Shown here in pieces: positions 1-7,484 of a stretch of DNA of 20,480 nt (position 1 is the stretch's first letter; the number at the start of each line of letters is the position of its first letter). The stretch is from Chara braunii. Its lineage: Eukaryota > Streptophyta > Charophyceae > Charales > Characeae. The stretch covers positions 1,611,765 through 1,632,244 of the forward strand of contig BFEA01000090.1 of assembly GCA_003427395.1 (NCBI GenBank), written 5' to 3'. The notes below the pieces were generated by a model. That model was not told where the DNA came from and ran no database searches. It worked only from the letters and a program-made list of their open reading frames with translations. The translations under genes were made by a program, and so were the position numbers.

Positions 1-168
1 AGGGTGGGAGATGATGAGGGCAGCGTCAGTAGAGAGGAGGGATGGGAGGAACATACATGAACGAGCAATGGTCCTGCTTTTTTTTTTCCTGGTCTTGCTT
101 TTTTGTTCTTTTTTCCCTTTTTTTTGTCTGTGGTCCTGCTCAATTCAGAAACTAAGACCCTTAACTTT
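1..168. other. no gene seen; T-rich low-complexity stretch
   Basis: A short purine-rich start is followed by several T runs between 78 and 125. No reading frame here resembles a known protein. Confidence 0.5.
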
Positions 169-508
169 GAGACGATGCTATACATCAAGAGTTCGAAACT
201 CGAGAATAAGTGGAATTAGACCAGGAGAGGAGAGGAGGATGAAGACAGACAGAACAACAAGAATAGACACACAAGATGAGACAATGCTATAGATCAGAAG
301 CTCGAAACTCAAGAAGCAGTGGAATTAGACCAGGAGGGGAGAAGAGAATGAAGACAGACAAAAGAACAAGAAGAGACACACAAGACGACTTCGAGATGAT
401 GATATAGATCAAAAGTTTGGAAGTCAAGAAGAAGTGGGTAGTAGACCAGGAGAGGAGAAGAGAATGAAGACAGACAGAAGAAGAAGAAGAAGAGAAACAC
501 AAGATTGA
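169..508. repeat. three tandem ~110-bp units
   Basis: Three diverged direct copies begin at 169, 278 and 393, so the units are 109, 115 and about 116 bp. Each opens with a GAGAYRATGMTATA-like start, contains a TCAAGARGTCGAAACTC-like segment, then an AGACCAGGAG segment, and ends with AAGACAGACA followed by a purine-rich tail. The first unit contains AGTTCGAAACT, which fits the RNA polymerase III B-box consensus RGTTCRANNCY; the box decays in units 2 and 3. No convincing A box was found, so tRNA/SINE ancestry is only a possibility. Confidence 0.85.
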
Positions 509-981
509 GCGCATGTCATCTCCCCCTCCTCTCATCATCATCAGTCAACCTCCCTCACATAATCACCTCCCCAATGTCCTCATCTATACTCTTACAAAAG
601 AGTAAGCCGGGTCTGGCGTAATGGTCCCGACAGGCCAGGCTTCCAGTCTTGGGAAAAGGCTCGGGACAGGGGGCACGGGCCCAGCAGAATCTGCTACATG
701 TGCCGTGCGTTTTTTTCCGTGTACGTTGTCGTGATACGGGTTTTGGAAAGTTTTCTACGGGCCTCCAACTCAGCCGTTGTTCATACCCGGGACTCGCGAA
801 AGGTCCGTTCGATACTGCTAGCGTGCTTTGCATTCGGTGCATTCACTCTACCCCGTTGCGGGGGAGTGAGCAAAAAAGTCCGCGCCAGTTTTGTTCGATG
901 CCGGGCGGGCTCAAAACTGGTAGCATTACGGTGGAACATCGCGGGGTGGGGTCATGTCCGGGTGTCGGGAACGATCGCCAT

Positions 982-983
<2 letters not shown>
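509..983. other. no gene recognised
   Basis: Mixed-composition sequence. Open frames span it on both strands, but the translations look random and run straight into the microsatellites downstream. No RNA gene, transposon end or splice-bounded exon was recognised. Confidence 0.4.

Positions 984-1050
<67 letters not shown>
984..1050. repeat. compound (CT)n(CA)n microsatellite 1
   Basis: A pure CT tract (984-1029) passes directly into a pure CA tract (1029-1050). It sits at the left edge of the larger tandem array that follows. Frames through it give only Ser-Leu or Thr-His dipeptide runs and are not genes. Confidence 0.97.
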
Positions 1051-1052
<2 letters not shown>

Positions 1053-1206
1053 CGTGAGGGACGGTGCAGATGTGGGGGGCGTGAGTTTCTACAAGTGTGG
1101 CAGTGTATATTTCAATGTTCTAGCCGAAGATTCATTCGATTTTGCTCATCTTATCGATGGAAGTAGCGTGAGGCCAGCCACAAGGTTGGAGACTTGGTTG
1201 GAGACT

Positions 1207-1283
<77 letters not shown>
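1207..1283. repeat. compound (CT)n(CA)n microsatellite 2
   Basis: A short CT tract (about 1207-1221) is followed by about 62 bases of uninterrupted CA. It has the same order and orientation as the tracts at 984, 1716 and 8384. Confidence 0.97.
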
Positions 1284-1286
<3 letters not shown>

Positions 1287-1713
1287 GAGTCACAGTGTGG
1301 ATGTGGGGGGCGGGAGTTTGTACGAGTGCGGCAGTGTATATCTCCATGTTCTGGCAGAAGATTCATTAGACTTTGCTCATCCTATCGACGGCAGTAGCAT
1401 GAGGCCAGCCGTGAGGTTGGAGACTTACCTGTTCTCTCCCCCTCTCTCTGTGTGTCTCTCTGTCTCTCTCTCTCACATACACAAAATAAAAAAAATAAAA
1501 AAAATGGCAGTGTATATTTCCATGTTCTAGCGGAAGATTCATTCCGATTTTGCTCATCCTTTCGATGGAAGTAGCCTCTGTCTATCTCTCTGCGCGCATG
1601 GCTGGAAAGCAGTGTATATTTCCATATTCCAGTGGAAGATTCATTCCGATTTTGCTCATCCTATCAATAGAAGTAGCCTCTCTCTATCTCTCTGCGTGCA
1701 AGGCTGGGAAACT

Positions 1714-1715
<2 letters not shown>

Positions 1716-1795
<80 letters not shown>
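1716..1795. repeat. compound (CT)n(CA)n microsatellite 3
   Basis: A CT tract (1716-1746) runs into a CA tract (1746-1795). GTGAGGGACGGTGC follows immediately, as after microsatellite 1, so the tract belongs to the duplicated block. Confidence 0.97.
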
Positions 1796-1797
<2 letters not shown>

Positions 1798-1862
1798 AGG
1801 GACGGTGCGGATGTGAGGGCCGCAAGTTTTTCGTGTGCTTCTATCCGAGCGTCGTTTGGAGA

Positions 1863-2440
1863 GTAGGAGGTCGTGTGAGGGGGAGGAGGAGGCTGTGCAA
1901 GTGGGAGGAGGTCGTCGGAATAGGGGAAGGAGGGGGTTGCGAAGGGAGGACATCGTGCAAGTGCAGGAAGAGGTCGCAAGAGGGCAAGGAGCTTGGAAGA
2001 GGACATCAGAGGGGGAGAAGGAGGTTGGAAGAGGACGTCAGAGGGGGAGGTGGAGGTCATGCAAGGAGGAGGTCGTGCCAGAGGGAAGGGGGATGATGAG
2101 GTGGGAAGAGGACACGTGAGGGGGAGGAGGTGGTCGTGCAAGGGGGAGGAGGAGGTCGAGCAAGGGGGAGGAGGGTCGCACAATGGGGAGGAGGTCGCGC
2201 GAGGGAAAGGAGGTCGTGCGAGGGGGAGGAGGGGGTCACGCAAGGGATAGGAGAAGGTGGGAAGAGGGGAAGGGGGAGGTCGGAAGACGATGTGAGAGGG
2301 GGAGGAGCAGGTCGTGCAACGACGAGCAGGAGGTTGCACAAGGGAGAGGAGGAGGTTGGGAGAGGGGGAGGATTAGGACAAAAATGATGGCGCCTGGAGG
2401 AGGATCGAGGAGAGGTGATGGAGGAAAGAGGAGGGGGTTG
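1863..2440. repeat. G/A-rich minisatellite
   Basis: The plus strand is almost all purine. It is built from loosely conserved units of roughly 20-30 bp, typified by GAGGGGGAGGAGG followed by GTCGTGC or GTCG. Long frames on both strands encode only Arg/Gly/Glu-rich or Pro/Ser-rich low-complexity peptides and should not be called genes. The many GGGGG blocks on one strand could form G-quadruplex or triplex structures. Confidence 0.85.
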
Positions 2441-2462
2441 TTTTGCGAAAATTTTGACTGTT

Positions 2463-2570
2463 CTCCCCCCCCCCCTTCTCAATCTGTGGACTGTGATTAC
2501 GACTGCTTCTCAATCCCCGTTTTTTTTTTTTTTCCCCCGCTTCTCAATCCCCGTTTTTTTTTCGCAACTT
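2463..2570. repeat. C and T homopolymers with a ~35-bp tandem duplication
   Basis: A C10 run is followed by two copies of GCTTCTCAATCCCCG plus a T run, about 35 bp apart (from about 2503 and 2539). The homopolymers are collapse-prone, so exact lengths are unreliable. Confidence 0.8.
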
Positions 2571-3335
2571 CGCCGCAACGTAGCTGCGGCAGGTCCACTT
2601 GTCTTATTAATTTATAAATTAATTTCAATGCGAGGATCAGAGTCCTCGTCGCGGCCGAAGAGGCCTATTGTGCCCGCCCTAAGTGAAGGCGGGCCTGAAA
2701 TTTCCATTCGGCCTGAATCACTGGGGGCCCCAAACAGTTGCTGGAAAGAAAAGGGGCCCCGCAAGTGGGTTGGAGAGTGGCAGCTTCCAGAAGAGTCTCG
2801 CGTAGTGGTTTTGGGCCTCGCAACATCGTCAACCACCGGGTAGGGCCCGGCAGCTGAAGATGCTGCCAGCCTCAGATGCCGAGGCCCAGGACCCTTACAG
2901 TTTGAGCCCTAGGAACCTTCGGAAAGGGCCCTAGGGCGCAGCTACTAGGACTCAGCCTCTCAGGCATGCAGCCAGGCCAGGCCCTCGCCAGCCACTCACT
3001 TTCCAATGTTTCCATGAAGAAAAGTGCTTGCCCCAGTCCAGAACACTGTCTGGCTGGAAGTGCGTGCGTGAGCTCTGCTCCGGCGCACGGCGGGGCAGAG
3101 CGCTGGCCAGAAGGAGAGCACACGGGCGCTGGGAGAGAAAGCTGCTGGGCACGGGATAAGACAGCGGATGAGTGTGCGGGAGAGAGAGACACGTGCGTGG
3201 TGTTATGTGAAGGTCTGCATGGGCAGCGTCTTCATGTACATCAGTCTGCCCCTGAGGCGTTCCTGATTGCATCATGTAGATTGTTCGCTATTATAGGTGC
3301 GGTCTTTTGAAATCATTTACGTGGTGTCATGCAGA
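2571..3335. other. no gene recognised; GC-rich unique sequence
   Basis: Contains short self-complementary GC segments (GGGCCC and a GCCCGCC...GGCGGGC pair near 2670-2695). Overlapping frames of about 105-115 codons on both strands lack family motifs and do not extend as a gene would. It may be part of an unrecognised dispersed repeat. Confidence 0.4.
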
Positions 3336-3420
3336 ATTACAAATCAAACAACTTTTGGCTGAGGGTACACCCGAAATCTGTGATGGAATCCGAAATAAAA
3401 AATAAAAACAAAATACTAAA
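3336..3420. repeat. dispersed repeat fragment, copy A
   Basis: Shares GGCTGAGGGT (3358-3367) and the order of flanking blocks with the copy at about 8866-8940. These blocks are GAATT, AACTTT, then CGAAAT, then GGAATC, then an A-rich tail. Similarity is imperfect but colinear over about 65 bp in the same orientation. The family is not recognised. Confidence 0.6.
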
Positions 3421-3563
3421 TAGTAAATTATATGATACCCCCCCTGTAAGCCCCTTTAAAATGCTTTCAGACCCCATTGATACCCTTTGGTAAGACATCA
3501 CCGACTTCAAAGATAAGGCCGGACTTGGGAACATCGCAGTGGCCGCAAAATTGCCCCCCTTCC

Positions 3564-3614
<51 letters not shown>

Positions 3615-3714
3615 CTGCTTCTGGTGCCACCCCCAGGTACCCCAGGCCGGTCGCCCCCCGTGCAGGTTTGCCCGGGCGGGCGACCCCCCGGTAACACAAA
3701 TCAGGGCCATAAGC
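3421..3714. other. no gene; A-run and GC-rich spacer
   Basis: Holds an A-rich run ending in about 28 uninterrupted A (to 3610). A C/G-rich block (3630-3695) with several CCCC/GGGG stretches follows. Open frames cross the A run but give poly-Lys or poly-Phe and are not genes. Confidence 0.5.
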
Positions 3715-3718
3715 ACCT

Positions 3719-3750
<32 letters not shown>

Positions 3751-3759
3751 CCTGTTCTT
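3715..3759. repeat. poly-T insertion flanked by 10-bp direct repeat
   Basis: ACCTGTTCTT occurs at 3715-3724 and again at 3750-3759, with an uninterrupted run of about 25 T between. The layout looks like a target-site duplication around a bare poly(A) tail on the minus strand. Replication slippage or a small segmental duplication are the alternatives. Confidence 0.65.
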
Positions 3760-4218
3760 CTTAATTAAAACACAGAAAAAAAACTTTTAAAAAGCTGCAT
3801 TTGGTCACATCAAAGGCAGCTCCACCTTTTCTCCGCCCTTCGTCCCGCCCAGAGGGAGAGTGAGGCGAAGCACTTGAGGTTGGAGGAGAAGCTAAGGGCG
3901 AGGAAAAGAAGGCCTCCATGGCTATGGCGGAGTAGTAGAGGGAGGAAGAAAAAGCCCCAGGCTGTGGAGGTAGAGGGAGAAGATCCACCGGCCGGGCTAT
4001 GGAGGTGTGAGCAGAGCATGAGGAGCTAGGACTACTGGAGTATCTAATCCCATTTGCTCCCCTGCCTTTCGTCTCTCAGCGTCAGCAGTACCGGCCCAGC
4101 AGAGTGCTTCCACCTTGGCCGTTCTTTGCGTTATCTACACATTTCGCCGATCCACCGGAAATTCCCTCTGCCTCTACCGGACTCCAGCTTAGTAGTTTCT
4201 GCTAACTGCCTAGGGTTC
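3760..4218. other. no gene recognised
   Basis: Unremarkable mixed sequence between the poly-T tract and the small TIR element. Minus-strand frames of 69-75 codons (3761-4019) carry no recognisable motif. Confidence 0.4.
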
Positions 4219-4508
4219 AACCACTACCGTCTTCGCCCGAATGGAACGCCCGGTCGTTATAGCTGTATTTGGCAGCTTTCAGCCCAGATTCACCCGAATA
4301 GAACGCCCGGTCATTATAGCTGTATTTGGCACAGCTTTCAGGCCAGATTCACCCGAATAGAACGCCCGGTCATTATAGCTGTATTTGGCACAGCTTTCAG
4401 CCCAGATTCACCCGAATAGAACGCCCGGTCATTATAGCTGTATTTGGCACAGCTTTCAGCCCCGATACGGCGATAATTACCGGGCGTTCTATTTGGGTTA
4501 AACCACTA
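4219..4508. mobile_element. small non-autonomous TIR element with 8-bp TSD
   Basis: The 8-mer AACCACTA lies at 4219-4226 and again at 4501-4508, bounding a 274 bp segment. Near the left end CCCGAATGGAACGCCCGG is matched in inverted orientation at the right end by CCGGGCGTTCTATTTGGG, giving imperfect inverted ends of about 25 bp that extend over the ATTATAG/ATAATTA region. There is no coding capacity. An 8 bp target duplication is typical of hAT and a few other DNA transposon superfamilies, so a hAT-type non-autonomous element is inferred. The left end has about 6 extra bases before the homology starts. Confidence 0.7.
4238..4471. repeat. four tandem ~59-bp units inside the TIR element
   Basis: Near-identical units start at 4238, 4295, 4354 and 4413 (spacings 57, 59, 59). 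Each runs from CGAATRGAACGCCCGGTC through TTATAGCTGTATTTGGCA to CAGATTCACC. The second spacing onward is almost perfect, while the first unit is the most diverged. The unit includes the terminal inverted-repeat sequence, so the end of the element has been reiterated. Confidence 0.95.
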
Positions 4509-5005
4509 GCACCTTTTCCGAGTGGGGAAATAGCGGGCCTCGGGCGGGCCTCCGACCTTTACGAGGGCCGAAACGAAACGGAACGACCGCCACCCGATGA
4601 GATCTATTTATCAATGGCAGCCGTCGTCAGGCCCGGCTCTAACAAGCCACGATTCGATTTTAGGAAACGTACGGGCCACTACAGGAGTGCCCAAATTCAT
4701 CCGACTAGAAACGTTTATACTCTTATTTTTTTCGGCCGCCAATAGCTGGGCCACGTACTGGTGCTTTAAGCCTACTTTTCCACAGGTGGAAGGGGGTCAA
4801 GGGGAAAAAAAAAAAAAAAAAACCCTTCACGAAAGAGTACTTTTACGTGGCCCCTGTGCAAGGACGACTCCGACCACATACGCAAACAAGAAAAAGTCTG
4901 AAAAACAAAATTGAGAAGAGTCGGACAGACTCCGAGCATGACATCATGGCTACAAAAAAAGAAAAAAGAAAAAAAAAAGAGGAGAGCACCAGCAAGAGTC
5001 CTTAC
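4509..5005. other. no gene; probable intron flank of the F-box/LRR exon
   Basis: Contains an A-run at 4804-4821 and A/G-rich sequence at 4950-4985. If the exon at 5006-5147 belongs to a functional gene, this is its downstream intron on the minus strand. No following exon was found here on the minus strand. Confidence 0.4.
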
Positions 5006-5147
5006 CTGTAATATGCAAGCAACCACACAAGTCCAGGTTCTGCAGATCTGGGCAGCCTTCCGCCAATGCTTGCGCTCCTATGTCGGTAATGCGTTCGCAC
5101 CAGCCCAAGTTTAGAGACTGAAGATTCCGGCAGTAAGCGCCAATCGC
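5006..5147 (-). CDS. single exon of a plant F-box/LRR (SKP2A-like) protein
   Basis: The minus strand encodes 47 complete codons plus one base. They read as leucine-rich repeats of the cysteine-containing (LRR-CC, AMN1/FBL) subtype. Visible hallmarks are LQSLNLGWCERITDIG, then ALAEGCPDLQNLDLCGC and HIT. This closely resembles the LRR region of plant SKP2A-type F-box proteins, the substrate-binding part of SCF ubiquitin ligases. The exon is bounded by a pyrimidine-rich acceptor ending TTTTGCAG (5148 upward) and a donor CAG|GTAAG (intron at 5001-5005). It starts in phase 0 and ends in phase 1, leaving G as the first base of a split codon where relatives commonly have Asp. No other exon is visible, so the gene either has long introns or this is a stranded exon copy. 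The family call is firm; the exact orthologue is not. Confidence 0.8.
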
Positions 5148-5250
5148 CTGCAAAATAAGATAAAAAATGCATTAATAAAGCATAATAATAATAATAATAA
5201 TAGAACAAAAAAGTCTGATAAAACTTTTTTTTTTTTTTTTTTTTACAGTN
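5148..5250. repeat. upstream intron with ATA-type microsatellite, T run and one N
   Basis: On the minus strand this is the pyrimidine-rich intron end before the F-box/LRR exon. It holds an (ATA)n-type stretch at 5183-5201, a run of about 20 T ending at 5244, and one undetermined base at 5250. The N marks an assembly join or polished ambiguity exactly where LINE-like coding sequence begins. Confidence 0.7.
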
Positions 5251-6170
5251 AAACTGGGATACAGATTGTTGCTCAAAACCAAAGACCCTGACCCCATCAT
5301 CAAGAAAAGATGGGAGACTCTATTGGGACAGGAGGCATACAAACCCACTCATATCCAGTGGAAGAAGTTCACGTCTATCAGACCAATTATTAAAATTAGA
5401 AGCCTTCAATGGCTAATCGCCTATGCGGCACTACCGGTAAACCAATGGCGGCACATTAGACGAAAGGGTTCAGAGAACTTCAGACCCCAACAGTTCCAAT
5501 CAGTGCACGGTCTGCACAGAAGTAGCGGTAGAGCATATAGTACACTGTTGTCTAATACACTGTAGGGAGGCGACGGACTATTGGGCAAGAGCATCGGCAC
5601 TATGCGACTCCCTATTCCCGCCTGCCCCCTTTTTCCCTGAGCAACCCATCCAACTTCTCCTCCTGACTAACATTCCTGAGCAGTTTCAGAAGGCAGAAAG
5701 AATTTGGTTCGGAATCATACGCAAGGTCACGCTATGGATCATATGGAAGGAAGGAAACATGCAGCAGGACGATTGAAGGAGTGGCCAATTCACGCGAGAG
5801 CGTTTGGGCCGAGACAAAAACGATGCTACAAGCTGAAATCCTCTGCAGATGGCGGAGGATCAAGCAATCATGGACAGAGGATGCGGACCAACAAAAGCAG
5901 GCGAGACTCAGCTTCAGCAGAACTTGGCCGGTACATGGCGAAGTTGCGGACCTAAGAGAAGAGACCGCAGCATCTGTTGGAAAGACTGGCTCGACTCCAA
6001 TCCAGGGAGGGGCTACCAGCAACAAACAACGGCGGGTGGGTTAAACACACTCTGACCAAACTGGCACTAGGGAGACCAATGGCTGCAGCAACGGAGCGAC
6101 AGATCCGAGTGGAACGAAAGTGGTTCATGATATACCGAAGGAGACGACGGAATATTACTCAAAGGGAATG
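5251..6170 (+). pseudogene. LINE-type retrotransposon ORF2 C-terminus (zf-RVT region), broken
   Basis: Three frames in succession give one continuous protein. Frame 1 (5251 to about 5490) includes SLQWLIAYAALPVNQW, the tryptophan/leucine pattern just upstream of the zinc domain of non-LTR reverse transcriptases. Frame 2 carries C-x2-C-x6-H-x3-C at 5504-5548, then WFGIIRKVTLWIIWKEGN, until a TGA at 5774-5776. Frame 3 (from about 5766) continues with EGVANSRESVW and an Arg-rich tail. A one-base insertion-type shift lies near 5490-5503 and a second shift near 5750-5766. The upstream endonuclease and catalytic RT parts are missing, so the copy is 5'-truncated as is usual for LINEs. Decayed and not functional. 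Confidence 0.75.
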
Positions 6171-6480
6171 AGAAAGGATTCTAATGAATCATAAAGGGGC
6201 GGCGAAAGACCCAACTAATCTTGGACAGCGGACGAGGAACAACAACGCAAGGCGAGACTGAGACTAAGCAGGACCAGGCGGATACGCGGTAAAACAGCAG
6301 AGCTAAGAGAGGACTGCATTTGCTGAAAAAGACTGGAGCAACTCAATTAAAGAAGGAACTACGAGCAACGGACAACTTCGCATGGGCAGAACGTATCCGG
6401 AGCGGACCTCCCCCGAGGGAGACCGACGTCTGCTACAACGACGAGACATTTCAGAGACGAGAAGATGAGACCCAAGGCTA
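5883..6480. repeat. diverged ~350-bp tandem duplication in the LINE tail
   Basis: Sequence from about 5883 to 6130 is echoed at about 6232-6480. Anchors are GCGAGACT at 5901 and 6252 (offset 351) and GGGAGACC at 6070 and 6417 (offset 347). Translations agree as well: QARLSFSRT against KARLRLSRT, a RSICWK/CICxK step, then LGRPMAAATERQIRVERK against RGRPTSATTTRHFRDEK. Both copies carry their own stops and shifts, including TGA and TAA stops in copy 2. The offset near a multiple of three suggests the duplication could once have been in frame. Confidence 0.75.
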
Positions 6481-6530
6481 CAGTGAAAGAGAGGATTGCA
6501 TATCACTCAAGGAGAACAAACAAGTTGCCT

Positions 6531-6975
6531 AAGAATCAAAAGGGTGCTGGTGATGATGGTTAGCAAACGAGGGTTTAGGGTCTAGGGTTTTAGTGGCGTG
6601 TAGAAAAGGGGAGGGCAGGTAAGAAGGGACATGGGAGGCTGTGGCGCATAAGAAGGATGGATAAATGGGTGTTGATCCGCTAGCTTGACAAGGGGCGAAC
6701 TCTTTCTAGAAGGAATAGACTTATTTGACAGATCGGGGTTCCAGGTCTGCGAGGAAAGAGTGTCTGCGAGGAAAGAGTGTAGCACGGCAAGCTGACAGTC
6801 AATCCTCCACCAAGGTGGAGCAATCAATGCTGCTCAGGGGTCCTTCGGCCAGACGGAAGGAAGCGAGTGTGGTTCTTCAATGTAATGCATGTTTTAAAAA
6901 AAAAAAAAAAAAAAAAAAGAGAGAGAGAGAACAAAAAGAAAAGAATCGATGGCAGTGATCGAAGTCGTCAAACCT
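6531..6975. other. no gene; telomere-like stretch, 17-bp duplication, poly-A/GA tail
   Basis: Holds the telomere-like stretch at 6571-6593, a perfect 17-bp tandem duplication at 6745-6761 and 6762-6778, and an A run from about 6896 to 6918 leading into a short GA microsatellite. The A run could be the poly(A) tail of the LINE fragment to its left, but no matching target duplication was found. Confidence 0.5.
6571..6593 (+). repeat. short degenerate TTTAGGG-type stretch
   Basis: Reads GGGTTTAGGG, TCTAGGG, TTTTAG: three consecutive degenerate matches to the plant-type telomere repeat TTTAGGG. It is too short to be certain. It could be a repair scar, a capture during insertion or chance. Confidence 0.45.
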
Positions 6976-7049
6976 AGCCCATGTGGCTTCATCCCACACA
7001 AGTGCAACAGTTGTGATGAAATCATTAAACAGATCAAGAGTTCGAGGAC
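6976..7049 (+). mobile_element. possible tRNA-derived SINE head, diverged
   Basis: Starts AGCCCATGTGGC, identical over 12 bases to the head of the better-defined SINE on the opposite strand at 7312-7460. A B-box-like AGTTCGAGGAC lies at 7039-7049. Spacing from the TGGC block to the B-like box is about the same as in the other copy. The A box itself is poor, so this is a tentative relative only. Confidence 0.35.
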
Positions 7050-7282
7050 TGATAACCTTTTATACATCGACTAGGATTCTACTACCCCCTTAAGAAAAAA
7101 AAGGGAAAAGATATGGAAGCCAAAAAACAGAGGTGGGCATTGATGGGATCGTGGCGGTAGGGGAGGGGGAGAGAGGGGGAGAGAGGGGGAGGAGGAGGGG
7201 AAGGGGGACACAAAGGGTTTAGGTGACCCTCACGGAGAGGGTAAACAAGGTACTGTGCTCCACCCACAAACACAAATTACAC
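7050..7282. other. no gene; G/A-rich tract
   Basis: Contains a purine-rich block at 7155-7206 built from GAGAGGGGGA units. Nothing else was recognised. Confidence 0.5.
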
Positions 7283-7484
7283 AGGGTCTCAAAAATTCTC
7301 ACTCTCAATCCTTTTTCTGAAATTTGTTCTCTAAGTCCCAACCTTATTGTACGCATCTCATTCCATCAAGATCCGAACTCAAGTTCGAACTCGAGACCTG
7401 TTAATTAACAGTTCAATGCGTCAAGTTGTGAACCCTTGCGCCACATGGGCTGTGGCTAAAAGGGTCTCAAATTCTCTCAATCCT
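7283..7484 (-). mobile_element. tRNA-derived SINE with flanking target-site duplications
   Basis: The body is 7312-7460 on the minus strand, about 149 bp. Reading minus, an A box TGGCGCAAGGG is at 7443-7433 and a B-box-like AGTTCGAACTT at 7391-7381, with about 41 bases between them. That is the usual spacing in tRNA genes and tRNA-derived SINEs. The tail ends A-rich (CAGAAAAAG). Direct repeats flank it: AGGGTCTCAAAAATTCTC...AATCCT at 7283-7311 and AGGGTCTCAAATTCTC...AATCCT at 7461-7484, differing by a few small indels. This is the expected signature of LINE-driven retroposition. It encodes no protein and would be transcribed by RNA polymerase III if active. Confidence 0.72.

Larger units (their letters stand above)
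1051..1860. repeat. higher-order tandem array with embedded microsatellites
   Basis: A core of about 75 bp, starting GGCAGTGTATAT and ending near GGAAGTAGC, occurs four times at 1099, 1330, 1506 and 1608. The intervals of 231, 176 and 102 bp differ because units carry different amounts of simple sequence. Units 1 and 2 also share a leading GTGAG...GATGTGGGGGGCG segment, which reappears at 1795-1830 as the start of a fifth, broken unit. Whole unit-plus-microsatellite blocks have therefore been duplicated. No coding content. Confidence 0.88.

Noticed and set aside
649-1530. 293-codon plus-strand open frame
   Set aside because: About a third is Ser-Leu and Thr-His dipeptide runs from the microsatellites. 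The rest is tandem-repeat sequence without any family motif.
1029-1795. CA/CT arrays as a CRISPR-like array
   Set aside because: The repeated parts are simple dinucleotides and long diverged units. There is no regular short repeat with unique spacers.
1656-2339. 227-codon minus-strand Pro/Ser-rich frame
   Set aside because: It is the complement of the G/A minisatellite and a CA tract. Openness is explained by purine bias, not coding selection.
2183-2843. Plus-strand frames of about 140 codons
   Set aside because: Translation is Gly/Arg/Glu-rich repeat followed by homopolymer Pro/Phe. No domain.
3466-3764. Overlapping frames with poly-Lys or poly-Phe
   Set aside because: Produced by the A and T homopolymers; no motif outside them.
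4326-4745. 139-codon frame with repeated peptides
   Set aside because: The repeated peptide is just the translation of the ~59 bp tandem units, and the remainder has no recognisable domain.
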